Positions 12,501-57,706 of a stretch of 64,000 nucleotides of DNA are shown here, in pieces. Within the stretch, counting starts at the first letter, position 1, and each line of letters opens with the position of its first letter. The DNA lies in contig NC_072797.1 of assembly GCF_028583425.1 (NCBI RefSeq), positions 19,440,001 to 19,504,000 on the forward strand, given 5' to 3'. Below the pieces are notes generated by a model. It did no database searches and was not told the origin of the DNA. It saw only the letters and a program-made list of their open reading frames with translations. The translations under genes were made by a program, and so were the position numbers. The DNA is from Eublepharis macularius (Eukaryota; Chordata; Lepidosauria; Squamata; Eublepharidae).

Positions 12501-14978
12501 TTTGGGTTCAGGGAGCCTTTGACAGTTTGGGACTGCAATTGGAAGTAAGGCCATCCCTTAATGGGTGTCCATACACCACAGAGCACGCGCCCACATTGCT
12601 ATCTTTGCAGAGGAGCTGAGCTTGATGGAGTTCGAGAATCACACTGCTTTAAGAAGGGGCTCAGAGGAGGCGGAAACGACGTTTGATGGGTCAGGGCTGT
12701 TTCAGCCGATGAGCTAATCGTAAGCCTTGTTCTCAATCGTAGGATATCCCGGAGGCGCCAGAGAGACACATGACAGATACCATTAACGAGCCGATCCTGT
12801 TGTGTCGATTTCCGGCTGAGATTAAGTCCTTCTACATGCAGCGCTGCCCGGAGGATTCCCGCCTTACCGAATCGGTCAGTTGGTATTCCGCAATCAAAAT
12901 ACAAGAAGCTCTTAAGGAATTTTAACCCCCGCCCCATAATAGATTTTCTAGGTACATTACATAAATGGCATGAAAGCGGAGGGTGGGAAGTGGTTAGATG
13001 TGCTTCGTTGACCGGCAGTCTGTAAACCAGGCAAACAGCTGGATTTGGAAGATCAGAACATTCCTTATCTCAAGGCAAGCGGTCTTTTGAGATGGCTGAC
13101 TCTTTATGGGTCAGTTTATGCCCCCGACTCTTGATTAGTCCTCCCTTGATGGACAAGGGCCCATCCCCACATCTTGCAGACAGGTCCTTGTTGCATCATG
13201 GAATGCTCCCCTTTAAGCAACGCTCCATACATGTAGCAGCAGCCCACTCGGGAGGTGACGGCTCCAGTATTTTCTGTGGTCATTTTGTGTAAGCAGGGAG
13301 CCTTCAGAAATATGCTCCCCCCCCCCCCCATGCACATCTCTTTAGCAGGAAATGAGACAGCTGAGAATTTTCCTGCCTTGTTCTGTGCAATGAGCAGACT
13401 AGTTGTGGCTCTGCTGTGAAGAACGGTGGTTCTTGAGATGATCACACCGTGGGTCGGTTTGCACAATCCACGCACATCTTACTGACCTTACTTTGGGTGC
13501 ATGCTCACATAATGCATGAACCGCGTGGATGATGGATGTTGCCAGCAGTAATTCTGTGATCAGAAGCCCTTTCTGGTGGTTGTACCTGCTGCTTTTCATG
13601 TTCACAGTTGCCCATTTATTATGTTACTTTGCTCAACTGTCTGCAAACCTAGGGACTAACATGAGAAGGAAAAATCTATCCCATTAAACCTTTTGGCATT
13701 CTCAGACTCGGGCTTTGCAGCATGCGAAAGCTGCCAGTCTAGAACATTCATTGCCATTCATGCCCTCTTGAGCCACATTGTGAGGGGCCAGAAACCTACA
13801 GCTACGCATGAGGTCACAGAAAGGGTTTTATGAAATGGGATGGCCTTGAGTGATTCCGCACACGTTGGATAATGCACTTCCAAACCTCTTTATAGATCAT
13901 TTGGAACGGATTTTTTTGTGTGCGGAACAAATAATCCACCTCAAACGATTGATAAAGTGCATTGAAAGTGCATTATCCAACGTGTGCGGAATCAGCCCTT
14001 CTCTGGACTGAATTCTCCCTGAGCTTATGACCATGTTCCATCTTGCCTCTCTTAGGTTGACGTCTTAATGCCCAATGTTGGTGAGATTGTCGGAGGCTCA
14101 ATGCGTATTTGGGACAGTGAGGAGCTGCTGGCTGGGTACAAGAGAGAAGGCATTGATCCTACGCCATATTACTGGTATACGGACCAGGTGCGTAGTATTG
14201 TGTGTTGGAGACTTGGTGTATTTGTTCTCGTGGGAACATAGTATGGCTGGAAAGCAACATACAGATCAAGACAAAGTACAGGCCAATTAATACTTAGAAA
14301 TGCTTTCTAACCACAAGTCGAGCTTGGGTTTTGCATGTTTAGCACCTGACAGAAGAGCAGGAGGTTAGAGCAGGGGTTGGATTACTGACATGCAACACAG
14401 GCCTTCTAGTTTAATAGAAAAATAAAGTTGACGTGAGATTATTGTCCCCCTCTCCCAGTGCATGGCTTGCAAGAAATGATTCAAATGTATAGGCTGCCGT
14501 TTCATTCCAGTACTGTGAGCTAGAGTATAATAGTGTCCCTCAATCAATCAGTTGACTAATAATTAAAGACCTTTGGTGGCTCTGAGAACTTCCTCAACAG
14601 AGGGCACCCATTATATCTCTGTGTATTTCACTCTTTTGTCCTTGCCTGCTGCCAGCTGGCTTACTCTGCCATGTTCCTGTACTGGGTGTGAGTGAAGTTG
14701 TGTAATCCAAGCTGTGTCTTGGTCTTGTTTCTGTGTCTGCTTCAGTATGCGCTTTCTTGGGATCAGGCCACAAGCTGACGGACGCCGAGAGCGCTTGCGG
14801 TTCTGCCATCTCTGACAATATCTCTCTCTCTTCTTTGGCTTCACAGCGCAAATTTGGCACCTGCCCTCATGGAGGCTACGGTTTGGGCTTGGAAAGGTTC
14901 CTGACCTGGATTCTGAACCGGCATCATATTCGGGATGTGTGTCTCTACCCACGCTTTGTCCAGCGCTGCAAACCCTAA
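509..14978 (+). CDS. NARS1: asparaginyl-tRNA synthetase, cytoplasmic (5' end outside window)
   Basis: The enzyme charges tRNA-Asn with asparagine in the cytosol, using ATP. Thirteen coding exons are seen: 509-574, 673-765, 3110-3199, 4654-4732, 5553-5623, 5701-5787, 7364-7585, 8387-8586, 10202-10337, 11989-12102, 12743-12874, 14056-14187 and 14847-14978. All joins keep phase, and every intron is GT-AG. They encode 517 residues; adding the roughly 31 N-terminal residues of the missing first exon gives 548, the human length. In order there are the end of the eukaryote-specific N-terminal extension (about 32-112), the OB-fold anticodon-binding domain (about 120-230) and the class II catalytic core with motif 1 ([12 protein letters not shown] then PP), motif 2 ([12 protein letters not shown]) and motif 3 (GYGLGLERF). 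The last codons are RCKP and stop TAA. No broken exon was seen. The gene is convergent with ATP8B1. Identity rests on near-identity to the remembered human protein. Confidence 0.97.
673..765 (+). CDS. NARS1: NARS1 coding exon 3
   Basis: This 93-nt phase-0 exon covers about residues 54-84, from [13 protein letters not shown] to EAREKKE. It is the charged helix of the eukaryotic N-terminal extension. The donor is GTGGGT. Confidence 0.92.
1206..1454 (+). repeat. tRNA-derived SINE, Sauria type
   Basis: It starts with the A-box-like GGTGTAGTGGTTAAGAGC type sequence (here GATGTAGTGG) and a B-box-like GGTTTGATTCCCC. It ends with the shared tail TTGTCCTGAAGGGC then GTATATAAATTG. Six more copies lie in the window. 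Confidence 0.8.
2992..3065 (+). repeat. 3' fragment of Sauria-type SINE
   Basis: Only the tail from TTTGTAAACCGCTCTAAGTG to the TTATT repeats is present, about 45 bases before NARS1 exon 4. Confidence 0.75.
3110..3199 (+). CDS. NARS1: NARS1 coding exon 4
   Basis: This 90-nt exon covers about residues 85-114, from [16 protein letters not shown] to DPSLPEPKC. The acceptor is TGTCAG and the donor GTGAGT. Confidence 0.95.
4123..4333 (+). repeat. 5S-rRNA-derived SINE
   Basis: The head matches the 5S rRNA internal promoter: GGAAGCTAAGCAGGGT, then GGTTAGTAATTGGATGGGAG. The body contains GGGTTGCAGAGG and the tail CCACCAGGGGTCACCATAAG. A second full copy is at 62661-62870. Confidence 0.8.
4654..4732 (+). 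CDS. NARS1: NARS1 coding exon 5
   Basis: This 79-nt exon covers about residues 115-140 plus the first base of codon 141. It begins the OB fold with [13 protein letters not shown]. The donor is GTGAGC. Confidence 0.95.
4743..4980 (-). repeat. tRNA-derived SINE, second family
   Basis: Read on the - strand it has TAGTGGTTAGAGAGATGGAG and the tail CACTGGGGAGAAAAACAAGG then AAATAAATAA. It starts about ten bases after the NARS1 exon 5 donor. Copies occur at 17528, 43862 and 54512. Confidence 0.75.
5037..5133 (-). repeat. fragment of the second tRNA-derived SINE family
   Basis: Only the tRNA-like head remains, including the reversed GTGTTTAGCGGGTTGGCCTA. Confidence 0.6.
5553..5623 (+). CDS. NARS1: NARS1 coding exon 6
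   Basis: This 71-nt exon covers about residues 141-164 ([20 protein letters not shown] then TDEL), the second part of the OB fold. The donor is GTGAGT. It lies 77 bases from the next exon. Confidence 0.96.
5701..5787 (+). CDS. NARS1: NARS1 coding exon 7
   Basis: This 87-nt exon covers about residues 165-193, from [13 protein letters not shown] to LVPEGKQ, in the OB fold. The acceptor is CTCATAG and the donor GTGAGT. Confidence 0.96.
7364..7585 (+). CDS. NARS1: NARS1 coding exon 8 (motif 1)
   Basis: This 222-nt exon covers about residues 194-267. It links the OB fold to the catalytic core and ends in the motif 1 helix [12 protein letters not shown]. The stretch [17 protein letters not shown] is typical of the AsxRS hinge. 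The donor is GTAAGT. Confidence 0.97.
8150..8215 (+). mobile_element. Penelope-like element terminal fragment
   Basis: It carries TATGCTACAGTAAAGTTGG and GTCTTAAAGGTGCTACTCGA, the same tail as the better copies at 28161 and 63070. Confidence 0.6.
8387..8586 (+). CDS. NARS1: NARS1 coding exon 9 (motif 2)
   Basis: This 200-nt exon covers about residues 268-333 plus two bases. It carries [14 protein letters not shown], the QSSQLYLE strand and motif 2 [12 protein letters not shown], which binds ATP and the acceptor end. A hAT-like hairpin element begins 38 bases after the donor. Confidence 0.97.
8624..8884 (+). mobile_element. hairpin hAT-like non-autonomous element, family A
   Basis: Terminal repeats GAGGGCTTTTTTTTC and GAAAAAAAGCCCTG bracket two long inverted arms around CTAAACTCCCCTCTGTCTGG. 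It is flanked by an exact 8-bp duplication CTCGCAAA (8616-8623 and 8885-8892), the hAT hallmark. Four more copies are in ATP8B1. Confidence 0.85.
9400..10100. other. NARS1: pyrimidine-rich intronic stretch
   Basis: T/C-rich sequence with a 136-codon + strand ORF (9421-9831). The ORF has no recognisable domain and looks like composition bias. I see no repeat I can name. Confidence 0.4.
10202..10337 (+). CDS. NARS1: NARS1 coding exon 10
   Basis: This 136-nt exon covers about residues 334-379 ([11 protein letters not shown] onward to SALVYELHP). It completes the motif 2 strand and holds the helix [20 protein letters not shown]. Confidence 0.96.
10340..11840. other. NARS1: unrecognised, probably repeat-derived part of NARS1 intron 10
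   Basis: Overlapping ORFs of about 100-167 codons exist on both strands (10462-11251), with no known domain. The stretch is more GC-rich than its flanks and may be an old retroelement, but I could not place it. Confidence 0.35.
11843..11946 (+). mobile_element. Penelope-like element terminal fragment, diverged subfamily
   Basis: TTGTTGGTCTTTAAGGTGCT and CTACAGACTAACATGCCTAC then CCACCTGAAACT are the tail of a subfamily also seen at 43762-43838. Confidence 0.6.
11989..12102 (+). CDS. NARS1: NARS1 coding exon 11
   Basis: This 114-nt exon covers about residues 380-417, from [20 protein letters not shown] to TYYEFGE. A Penelope-like fragment (11843-11946) lies just upstream of the acceptor. Confidence 0.96.
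12743..12874 (+). CDS. NARS1: NARS1 coding exon 12
   Basis: This 132-nt exon covers about residues 418-461, including [20 protein letters not shown], a catalytic-core segment of AsxRS. The donor is GTCAGT. Confidence 0.96.
13847..13998. mobile_element. short palindromic DNA transposon
   Basis: The inverted ends match over about 33 bp: TGATTCCGCACACGTTGG, ATAATGCACTT on the left and the complement on the right, ending AATCAGCCC. No target duplication could be seen. It ends 57 bases before NARS1 exon 13. Confidence 0.75.
14056..14187 (+). CDS. NARS1: NARS1 coding exon 13
   Basis: This 132-nt exon covers about residues 462-505 ([20 protein letters not shown] to PYYWYTDQ). The GEIVGGSMR segment is part of the aminoacyl-adenylate site of the family. 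The donor is GTGCGT. Confidence 0.96.
14847..14978 (+). CDS. NARS1: NARS1 last coding exon (motif 3)
   Basis: This 132-nt exon covers residues 506-548 and the stop TAA. Motif 3 is GYGLGLERF, whose arginine binds ATP. The C terminus is [10 protein letters not shown]; human ends RCTP. Confidence 0.97.
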   Translation, partial: RKFGTCPHGGYGLGLERFLTWILNRHHIRDVCLYPRFVQRCKP

Positions 14979-17520
14979 TCAGAGTCTTCAGGATAAACTG
15001 TAGCCTAGCAAAACCCTGTCCATAAAAATGTGAAGACTGCATTTCATACTTCTACAATCTGCGTTCAAATAAGAACAAATAATCATTTCCCTTTCTCAAA
15101 AGAAAATGTCTTTACGGTTGGTGTTAAATTGAAGTCGGGTGGCTTTTAAAATTAATTATTCCTGGCCAGTCCCTCTTGCCCATCATTTGGAGATCTGAGC
15201 TTACAGTCCTAGATTAATTTCTAGTTTAAACAAACGTTTAAACTTTCCTTTACTTGTTATGTGTACATCCTACATAAAAGAATCAGAGTATTTAATTACT
15301 TTCCAGTGAAAAGAGCTGGATTTGGGAATTTGATTTTTGGGTTTGGGCAATACCTATAAACTATTGGATACGTGCATTTTTTGCAAATGTGAAATTGATT
15401 GTGAGTGCAAGATCTGTATGTATTAGAATGTTAAAATAGCATTGTGTTTACTGGTAAAGAGCATTCAACCAGGAAGGATGGACCTTGCGTTTAATCTTCT
15501 CTCAAATTTTTTTTTTCATGTATGCTAGTGTATTAAAAGGTGGAAGGGAAGGTACACTGTTACTACTCCAAAGAAACTAACCCATAGGCATTCAGAAAAT
15601 GGGGCTGAAATGACAACAGCTCAGGCTGTTAGTAACATTATAATTAATTTCAGTAGTCTGCTGCAACTACACACAAAATTATTGTTAGGGTGCAAGGTGT
15701 ACCCCTTTCTGTGAAGGTGGAAAGTACATTTGGAACACCTAGAAAAACAGTGAGGTTGTCTTAAGCGATAAGGAGAGAGACTGCAGTATACTGGAGGGAT
15801 GTCGATGCATTCGGCAAAGAGTTTGTTGCTGCATTTTGCAACATGTCTGTGCTATATACTTGGTTTAAAATGAGCCACAAAACTAATCAGCATGGTTTCT
15901 CCAATGAGGATCATGGGAACTGCAGTTTTAGGAAGGCATGGATCACTTCCTGTTTCTTACCATCTCAGTGAGCTATAATTTCCTGGGCTGGGGAGAAGAG
16001 GAGCAGCTGAAATGTGTAGAGATGTGCCGCTGATTGACCTTCTTCTTGCTGTTCCTCTTTCTGTATTAAGGACACTTTTTTTGTTCTGAGGGAGCTAAGT
16101 GGTTGGGCGGAAAAAACCATAGTCATTGGTGTTCTCTGACTTCTTTCCTCAGGACCTAAGCCGGACAGCTTTCTCTTACCACTTATGCCCTTCTGAACAT
16201 GACATTTCTGTAACAACTATCCGTGGCTTGTTCACAAACACAGTCTAATCTGGCACCAAATAAGTTCATATCCTTGCAGGAACAATAGATGTGGGATAAC
16301 AGTTCTTCACACTGTTCCAAAGTTGCACATTGCCATTGCTTTAAATTTCTACAGTAGTTCATTTGTAGTTCTTAGACATGGTTATTCTAACTGCAGGCCT
16401 CGTGTACACCCTGTTTTCAGCCCGTGCGCCCGCATAACAGAAGAAAGGAATCGTGGGCTGTGCACTGATGGACATGAGCCCCAGCCCCTCTGCATCAGGT
16501 GGGGGTGTTACAGTTTGCTCCTGATTAGTTTCTAGCTGAAGTGTAAGAGGAGAGGAAGCTCTGATTTGCTGCAAAGTGCCGTTTCCCGGGAGATCATCAA
16601 CCAGAAGAAAGTATTTTTGGCTGCCACTATGTGAATAAATGCTGTTTCCGAACAAGAGCCAGCCTGAGCAAATTAACTGATGCTGCTTTGGAGCTGTTAA
16701 TAACTCATGCTTTAGGCCAGGACTAAAACCTGATGGTATAGTCAAGTGCTAAATCATGCTGCATCTCTTCCAAACTGCCCTTGAAGATCAACAGAACAGG
16801 GATTTTCCTTGGCTTTCTTTTTAGTCTTTTGTTCCCCCCACCCTAGAGTTAGCAGTAGCGTGGCCTTTTAAGTGTAGGTAAGCCATTCAGCTGAATTCTT
16901 CAGCAAAAATTTGAGTTTTGATCTGGTGGGTTAACCACATGCGTTGCTCCTGCAAAGATTCTTGAAGCAAAAATCTCATTTAATGGTTCTCTACAGGAGC
17001 CTTTGGCGTCCAGAACATCCCAGCTACTTGAACTGCATTGCTGCTGCAATCTAAAAAAAATGGCTGGAAAGCCACAAGTTAAATATCAGCATACATTAGA
17101 TTTATTCCCACTTCGTAGATCCCTCATTTGGCGGAGACCCAAAGCTTGTGATTCTTGAGTGACCCGGCATGGAGCTCATCTAGAGCAGCACTCTTTAGCT
17201 GATTTTAATGATATCCTGAAGTCCTCTGCCCAAGTCTTATGAAACGGAGAATGGGAGGGAACTAAAACCCCTGTTGAATGCTCGCAGTTTATTCTAAAAA
17301 AAAATACTCCCCTATACTTCCTTTATGAGTGATTCTCAACAGCCGCTAACTTGTCTTGATGCAGATTCCAGAAAGTCCCCATCTTGAGTAGTTTAATTGC
17401 AGATTCCAGTTTCACCTGATAAGCCCCATTTCATCTTCATAGCTGACCTGTAAATTGCTAGAATGAGCCTTTGCATAAAAAGCTCCATGCAAGCAGAAGA
17501 CTTGCACTGCAAGGTAGGAA
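14979..17520. other. NARS1 3'UTR and unique intergenic sequence
   Basis: The first few hundred bases are AT-rich and fit a 3'UTR. The rest contains no exon, RNA gene or repeat that I recognise. Confidence 0.5.
15532..15537 (+). promoter_or_regulatory. NARS1: candidate poly(A) signal for NARS1
   Basis: ATTAAA about 550 bases after the stop. No AATAAA is seen between the stop and this point. Weak evidence. Confidence 0.2.
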
Positions 17521-17527
17521 GCTTTTA

Positions 17528-17757
17528 CTGCTTCTCCTGCAGAGGAGCCAGTGTAGTATAGTGGTTAAAGAGTTGGAGTAGGATCTGGGAGGCCCAGGTT
17601 TGAATCCTTGCTCTGCCATGGATGCTTACTGGGTGACCTTGGGATGCTCACACTCGGCATAGTCTACCTCACAGGGTTGTGAGGATAAGAGGAGAATGTA
17701 AGCTGCATTGGGTCCCCATTGGGGAGAAAGGCAAGATATTAAGTAAATAAATAGATA
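17528..17757 (+). repeat. tRNA-derived SINE, second family, full copy
   Basis: It starts GCCAGTGTAGTATAGTGG, has the B-box-like GGTTTGAATCC and ends CCCCATTGGGGAGAAAGGC then AAGTAAATAAATAG. Confidence 0.8.
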
Positions 17758-18565
17758 GAATACACTAAAACAAATGCCAAGAATGTCCATTATACTCTGC
17801 AATGGGAGCTCCTTGAAGGTCCGTTGGCTATAATGAGAGCCCTGAATGCTAAAGGGGTCCAATGAACTGCTGAAATAGTGTAAAAGGAAAAATAAACAAG
17901 GAATGGGTTAAAAGAACAAAATGTTTCAAACATGGTCCCTTGGAGTGAAATAACACTCCACCATACTTCTTGTTCCCGTAATCCCATCGCTTCAAGTCCT
18001 GGCTCTTGTCCCTTTGTTCCCAAATCTGTTATTGTTCATTCAAAGTGAAGGACAGATGATATCGCTGCCAAGTTGCAGAAGCTGTTCAGTGCAGGTTTCA
18101 ACAGATTAATCACAACGCACAGAAAAGTCTTCCTTGCCTACTACAAGCCATGAGATGTGCTCATTCCAGCCCTGCTGGTCAAATCCCATCATGAAAAAGA
18201 GGGACAAACTAGTTTCTCTATACATCAAACAAGCCAGCCAACATTTAACGGTTACGTCAAGGATAGTAATTGGTCTTTGGGCAATAAATTCTACAAAATG
18301 TGTTTTCTGTATGTAAAAGTTTACAAGTCCTTTCTGCCATGGACTTCTGGCAGAAGAGAGTTGTATAATCCAACCCTGTGGCATTTGGAGTTGTTTTATC
18401 TACCAGCAATGGTTTCACGAAAGCGCAGTAGGAAGCCGCTTTTCTCTTACCAATTTCATCCTTTGGTTATTTCTTTACATTACAGTCCATCTTTCTCACT
18501 GGGACTCAAGGTGGATTACACAAAGTATGTCAGTACAATCAACAGGATGGGACATCCAGGGAATA

Positions 18566-18590
18566 TAGGGGAGGGAGGGAGGGAGGGAGG

Positions 18591-18673
<83 letters not shown>

Positions 18674-18735
18674 ATATATGTGTGTGTGTGTGTATATATA
18701 TATATGTATATGTATATGTATATATGCATATATGC

Positions 18736-18767
<32 letters not shown>

Positions 18768-18770
18768 GCA
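18566..18770. repeat. compound microsatellite (GGGA)n(GA)n(TG)n(TA)n
   Basis: About 30 bases of GGGA, 36 of GA, then alternating TG and TA blocks to 18770. Spurious ORFs with IYIY and SLSL repeats arise from it on both strands. Confidence 0.95.
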
Positions 18771-18859
18771 GTAAAATATGTATTGTAGAAATCGGGACTC
18801 GACCAGATATCTGAAAAATAGAACTGAAGTGAAAACTTAAGTATTAACATGATTGTATT

Positions 18860-18935
18860 GGCTTACACTGTAATCTACCTTGGGTGTCATGAGAAAGGTG
18901 GGATATAAATAATGTAAATAAATAAATATTGACAT
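18860..18935 (+). repeat. LINE/SINE 3' tail fragment
   Basis: TGAGAAAGGTGGGATATAAA then AATAAATAAA is the shared tail seen also at 31375, 43690, 56838 and 62871. Confidence 0.5.
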
Positions 18936-19263
18936 GTTAAGCAATACAAAAAATACATAGTAGGATTCTACTTACAACAGTGAGCAAGGTTAAGGTGAAA
19001 AGTCTCAGACCTCATGCTTTAAAATCATTCCAGAGGCATTTCATTTATGGATGCTCATTTGATCCTAGAGATCGATGTGTGCTCCAATGCATATATGGAG
19101 CTCCTACACAAGGTTATTTTATTTCTTTGTGCAATCAAAGCTACCCTCTGCTTAGAAAGAAAATCTCAAAGCATTTATCTGCAGAGCAATACTGAACTTA
19201 CGTTGGTGCCTCCAAAACCACATTGATCCAATGAGGCAGTAGATGAAATTGAATGGCTATACA

Positions 19264-19689
19264 CAGGGCTCATTTTGAGGAGGAACGCATAGGAACGCAG
19301 TTCCAGCAGTTCCCCAAAGAGGTCACATGTCAGGTGGCCCCACGCACCTGACTCTCGGCCATTTTGGGCCCGTTTCAGCCTGGATTGGGGCTGAAACGGC
19401 CCAGATTGGGCCTCTGACTGGTGGTGGATCAGTCTCCCACTCAGCAGTGGCCCGATCCTGATCATTTTGTGCCCCTTTCCAGCCATTTTCAGCCCCCTTT
19501 GGGCCCAATTTTGGCCCTGAATGGCCAGGATTGGGTCCAAAACAGCCAGGATAGGTGATGTCAGGGGGTGTGGCATATGCAAATCAGTTATGTGAATGAC
19601 ACACTTCCGGTGATGGCAAGGGGTGTGGCATATACTAATGAGTTATGCAAATGACTTCCTCCAGCTCTTTTTCTATGAAATGACCCCTA
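19264..19689 (+). mobile_element. hAT-like non-autonomous element, family D copy 1
   Basis: It starts CAGGGCTCATTTTGAGG and ends CTATGAAATGACCCCTA. The exact 8-bp duplication GCTATACA lies at 19256-19263 and 19690-19697. Copies 2 and 3 are at 46823 and 52852. Confidence 0.85.
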
Positions 19690-19697
19690 GCTATACA

Positions 19698-20830
19698 GAT
19701 AAACACATACATGGCATATACGCAAGTTCACTTTAATAAAAGCATCAGATTAGTGAAAACACTTGGGTTTTCTCACATCACTTCAAAAAATTAACAATGA
19801 AGATCGTTTATGTACATACCCTCATCTTTTAAACAAATGCTTCTATTTTACAGTCCTGATACAAGTAAACCGAGCATGAATTCAATCTGCATGTGAAAAA
19901 TCCTGATACTGCACCCAGATTAAAAGGCTCTGAAACACGGCGCGGGGAGATGGGGAGGGGTTTCTCATATTTTAATGAGAGAATTTACACTGAAGCTAAG
20001 CAGAGGCTTCTACGAACTTACTGAAAAGAAAAAGTTGTAAACCTTTCCACTTTCAATAATAATAAAGAAATGTACCAACTCCATGTGCCTAAGTAAAAGA
20101 TACACTTTTATACTTTGCTGTGTAACTGTTTGAAGGGAGGGGAATGTGAAATGGTCTCGTGAATGTTTAAACATCATAAAATGGTGTATGCTGAAATACT
20201 TGAAATGTAAACCATTTATAAGTCCCAGCACAGAAAATGTGAAAGTATGCAACAATAAACCTAACAAAAACATGCTTTTTAAAAACTATTAAAACATAGT
20301 GAAATGCATTCATCCTAAACGTGAACTACCATCTTGCTCCAATTTTATCTTTTGAAAATCTTCCCAACTGAATGAAAGTTTTGTGCCTGGCTTCTTTCCT
20401 ACATGGATTTCGTTTTTATAAAGCAAGATGCGTATAAAATGTGCCTGTGCTATCATGTTTGAAGAACCCACATGTTTCTTTCAGGCAGACAACCTAAACT
20501 TTCTTAAATCATGGCAGAATGCCTGCAGTGTCTCACTCGCAGAAATAATATAAAGTATGGAAAACAACAGATGAATTCACCCATAGGAAGTTACCCAAGT
20601 ACCCTAATAATGATTGAGCATGTAAGAATCAACATGTCTCCCAAAAAGCGTAATAGGGATCAACCCCATTCAATATTCTGTCTCTTTCTTACTTTCAAAC
20701 AGTTGCAGAGAACAAATAAGAGAAATGCTTCTTGTGGTAAGGAGGAGGATGCCAGAGGATAGCCCGAACCCAAGAATAGCCACCACTCACTTCAGCGTCC
20801 ACACAACCGTCACTCACTTCAGTGGGTAGC
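19698..20830. other. AT-rich unique intergenic sequence
   Basis: No exon or repeat is recognised. It may include distal ATP8B1 3'UTR, since that gene's UTR is about 2 kb or more in mammals. Confidence 0.4.
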
Positions 20831-20835
20831 TTCAA

Positions 20836-21775
20836 GTGGCTAGCCATGTTCGTCTGTACTAGCCGAACAAAATTCAAGCCAAGTAGCACCTTAAAGACCA
20901 ACACATTTTTCAGGTTCTAAGTTTTCGTGAGTAGACATGGGCACGAACCGGAAAAAAACTCGAACCGCATGGTTTGTGGTTCATCCAGTTTCACAAGCCC
21001 CAAACCACGAACTTTGCTGAACTTGACCCAGTTCGCAAACTGGTTTGTGGTTTGTTGGAGCCCAGAATGAGCCCCATTTGTTGGAGCCCAGAGCGAGTCC
21101 CATTCAGAGAGCCCAAACTTTTCAGTCCCTTTTCCAGCAACAAGTGCAGGCCAAAGATCCCACCAAACAATCTCTCTCAAAAGCCAAGTTCCGGCAAGCC
21201 TCCCTCTCTCTCTCTGCTGAAACTGGAACCACGAGGCACAGAGCTTTCCCTTCTATATAAAATGCCCACATTGAGCAAAACAGGAGCACTCTGATTGGCA
21301 GAAAGGCTTGCCTAACAAGGTTTGGGGGGGAAGAGATTGATGTTACCATGACTACTGCAGGCCCATCTCAGTTGCCTTAGAGATTCTAAACCTCCCCACC
21401 CTTTTCCTGGCTAGATGGGTCAGAATGGGAGCTCTAGTTGGCAGGGACAGCTGCCAATCAAGCCTGGAAGGCCTCAGATTGGGGGCAACCAAAAGACTGG
21501 CTGCTGTTGCCTAGGCAATGCACTGAATGGCGCCAAAGTGTCTGGCTTCCCGAACTGGCCATGAAATGGTAGGAAAAAGTCATTTGGTTTGTAAAAACAC
21601 GACCCCACAAACCACGTGTTTCTTTGCCTACGAACCAGCCGCTCCATCACGAACTTTGGTTCATGGTTCGTTTCATGCCCATCTCTATTCGTGAGTCCAA
21701 GTTCAGCTCATCAGATATATCTGATACTTGGAAAAAATTGTTGTTCTTTAAGGTGCAACTGGACTTGAATTCTGT
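20836..21775 (-). mobile_element. Penelope-like fragment split by a hAT element
   Basis: The left part (20836-20931) reads as the - strand tail with AAGTAGCACCTTAAAGACCA. The right part (21696-21775) has TTCTTTAAGGTGCAACTGGA on the + strand, so the original insert had inverted halves. A 756-bp element sits between them. Confidence 0.6.
20932..21687. mobile_element. hAT-like element, 756 bp
   Basis: The ends are TAGACATGGGCACGAACC and the complement of GATGGGCATGAAACGAACC. The exact 8-bp duplication TTCGTGAG lies at 20924-20931 and 21688-21695. No transposase ORF is seen. Confidence 0.85.
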
Positions 21776-22124
21776 TTCATTTCAGTGGGTTTTTCCTTCT
21801 GGAATATTGTTCAAAGTCCACTAAAATATTCATGGCAAAAAGAACACAGTCGTTCCTGCGTTGAATTCAGTTTTCCTACAAGAGGATAATCAGACTAAAC
21901 ATTAAACACATGCTTCCATGGGTGAATATAATGTGCATGGTAAATTATGTTCTTGATGCTTGCAGCATAAAACTGCATAGGTAAATTCACAGCAAAAAAA
22001 GTCTTCGGTTTTCTAAGACTGGTATTACAGCTGAATAAATTGCTGGGATGAAGTGGCACACACATTTGTCTTGCTTTTCCACCGCTCATCTTTGGTGTCG
22101 AGTCAGAAAACAATCAGCTGAACG

Positions 22125-22130
22125 TTTATT
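22125..22130 (-). promoter_or_regulatory. ATP8B1: candidate poly(A) signal for ATP8B1
   Basis: AATAAA on the - strand, about 330 bases after the stop codon. It is a candidate only: the human 3'UTR is longer and sites further down could be used. Confidence 0.3.
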
Positions 22131-22457
22131 TCGTGATCATAATAAAAGAGTTAAAATTCCAAGGACTGTTATTTAAAAATCCCTTCTACAAATTGGTCCT
22201 GAAGTCCCTTGTTATTTATATCCTTCAATTTCAAATGAAACAAGTATTTGTACAGGGATCTATATAAAAAAAACAACTACTTGGTTCTTCAGTTTGTCAA
22301 TGATCCCCAACTGAGTAGCTTGTAAAACAAAACAGGAGATGTTCATCAGAACCATACATAATTTAAAAAAAAAAGAATCCTGAGTCTTTCATAAAAAAAT
22401 AAAAATTTTGTGCAATGTCTTTTTAAAAATCCACTTCTTGTAGGATATGAAAAACCA

Positions 22458-57293
<34,836 letters not shown>

Positions 57294-57706
57294 CTTGCAA
57301 GCAGTTTCTGCGCACAGAAAAGAAAATTTCAGCCCTGATGTGGCAAAGATGTAACAGGATTCCTGCCTGTCCAGTTCTCCAGTTTCTCTTAATGGCAAAT
57401 CGACAAGCTCAAAAAAAGTTCCCTAGCAGCATTTTAACCAAATTTATAACTTTCTAAAGCCTACGGAAATGAGCAATGACTTTCAAAACTTAACTGCAGT
57501 TGTAAAATTCTTCCCACCTGAACTCCTTTGCCTTGGACCCTGAAAACATTACAAAGGATGCTGAAATAGGATCAAGGGCTCACACACAGTTCCACCTGGC
57601 ACTGACTGGTTTTCACTATTGTCCCTCATGAACTGACCTAAAATACACAGCTACACATTCTAGGAAGCAGTTTTCTCAAGGAAGGTGGGCAACTATTGGT
57701 CACTGA

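Noticed and set aside
18157-18774. 205-codon ORF at the microsatellite
   Set aside because: Its second half is simple repeat (RERERER, YIYIY). Not a gene.
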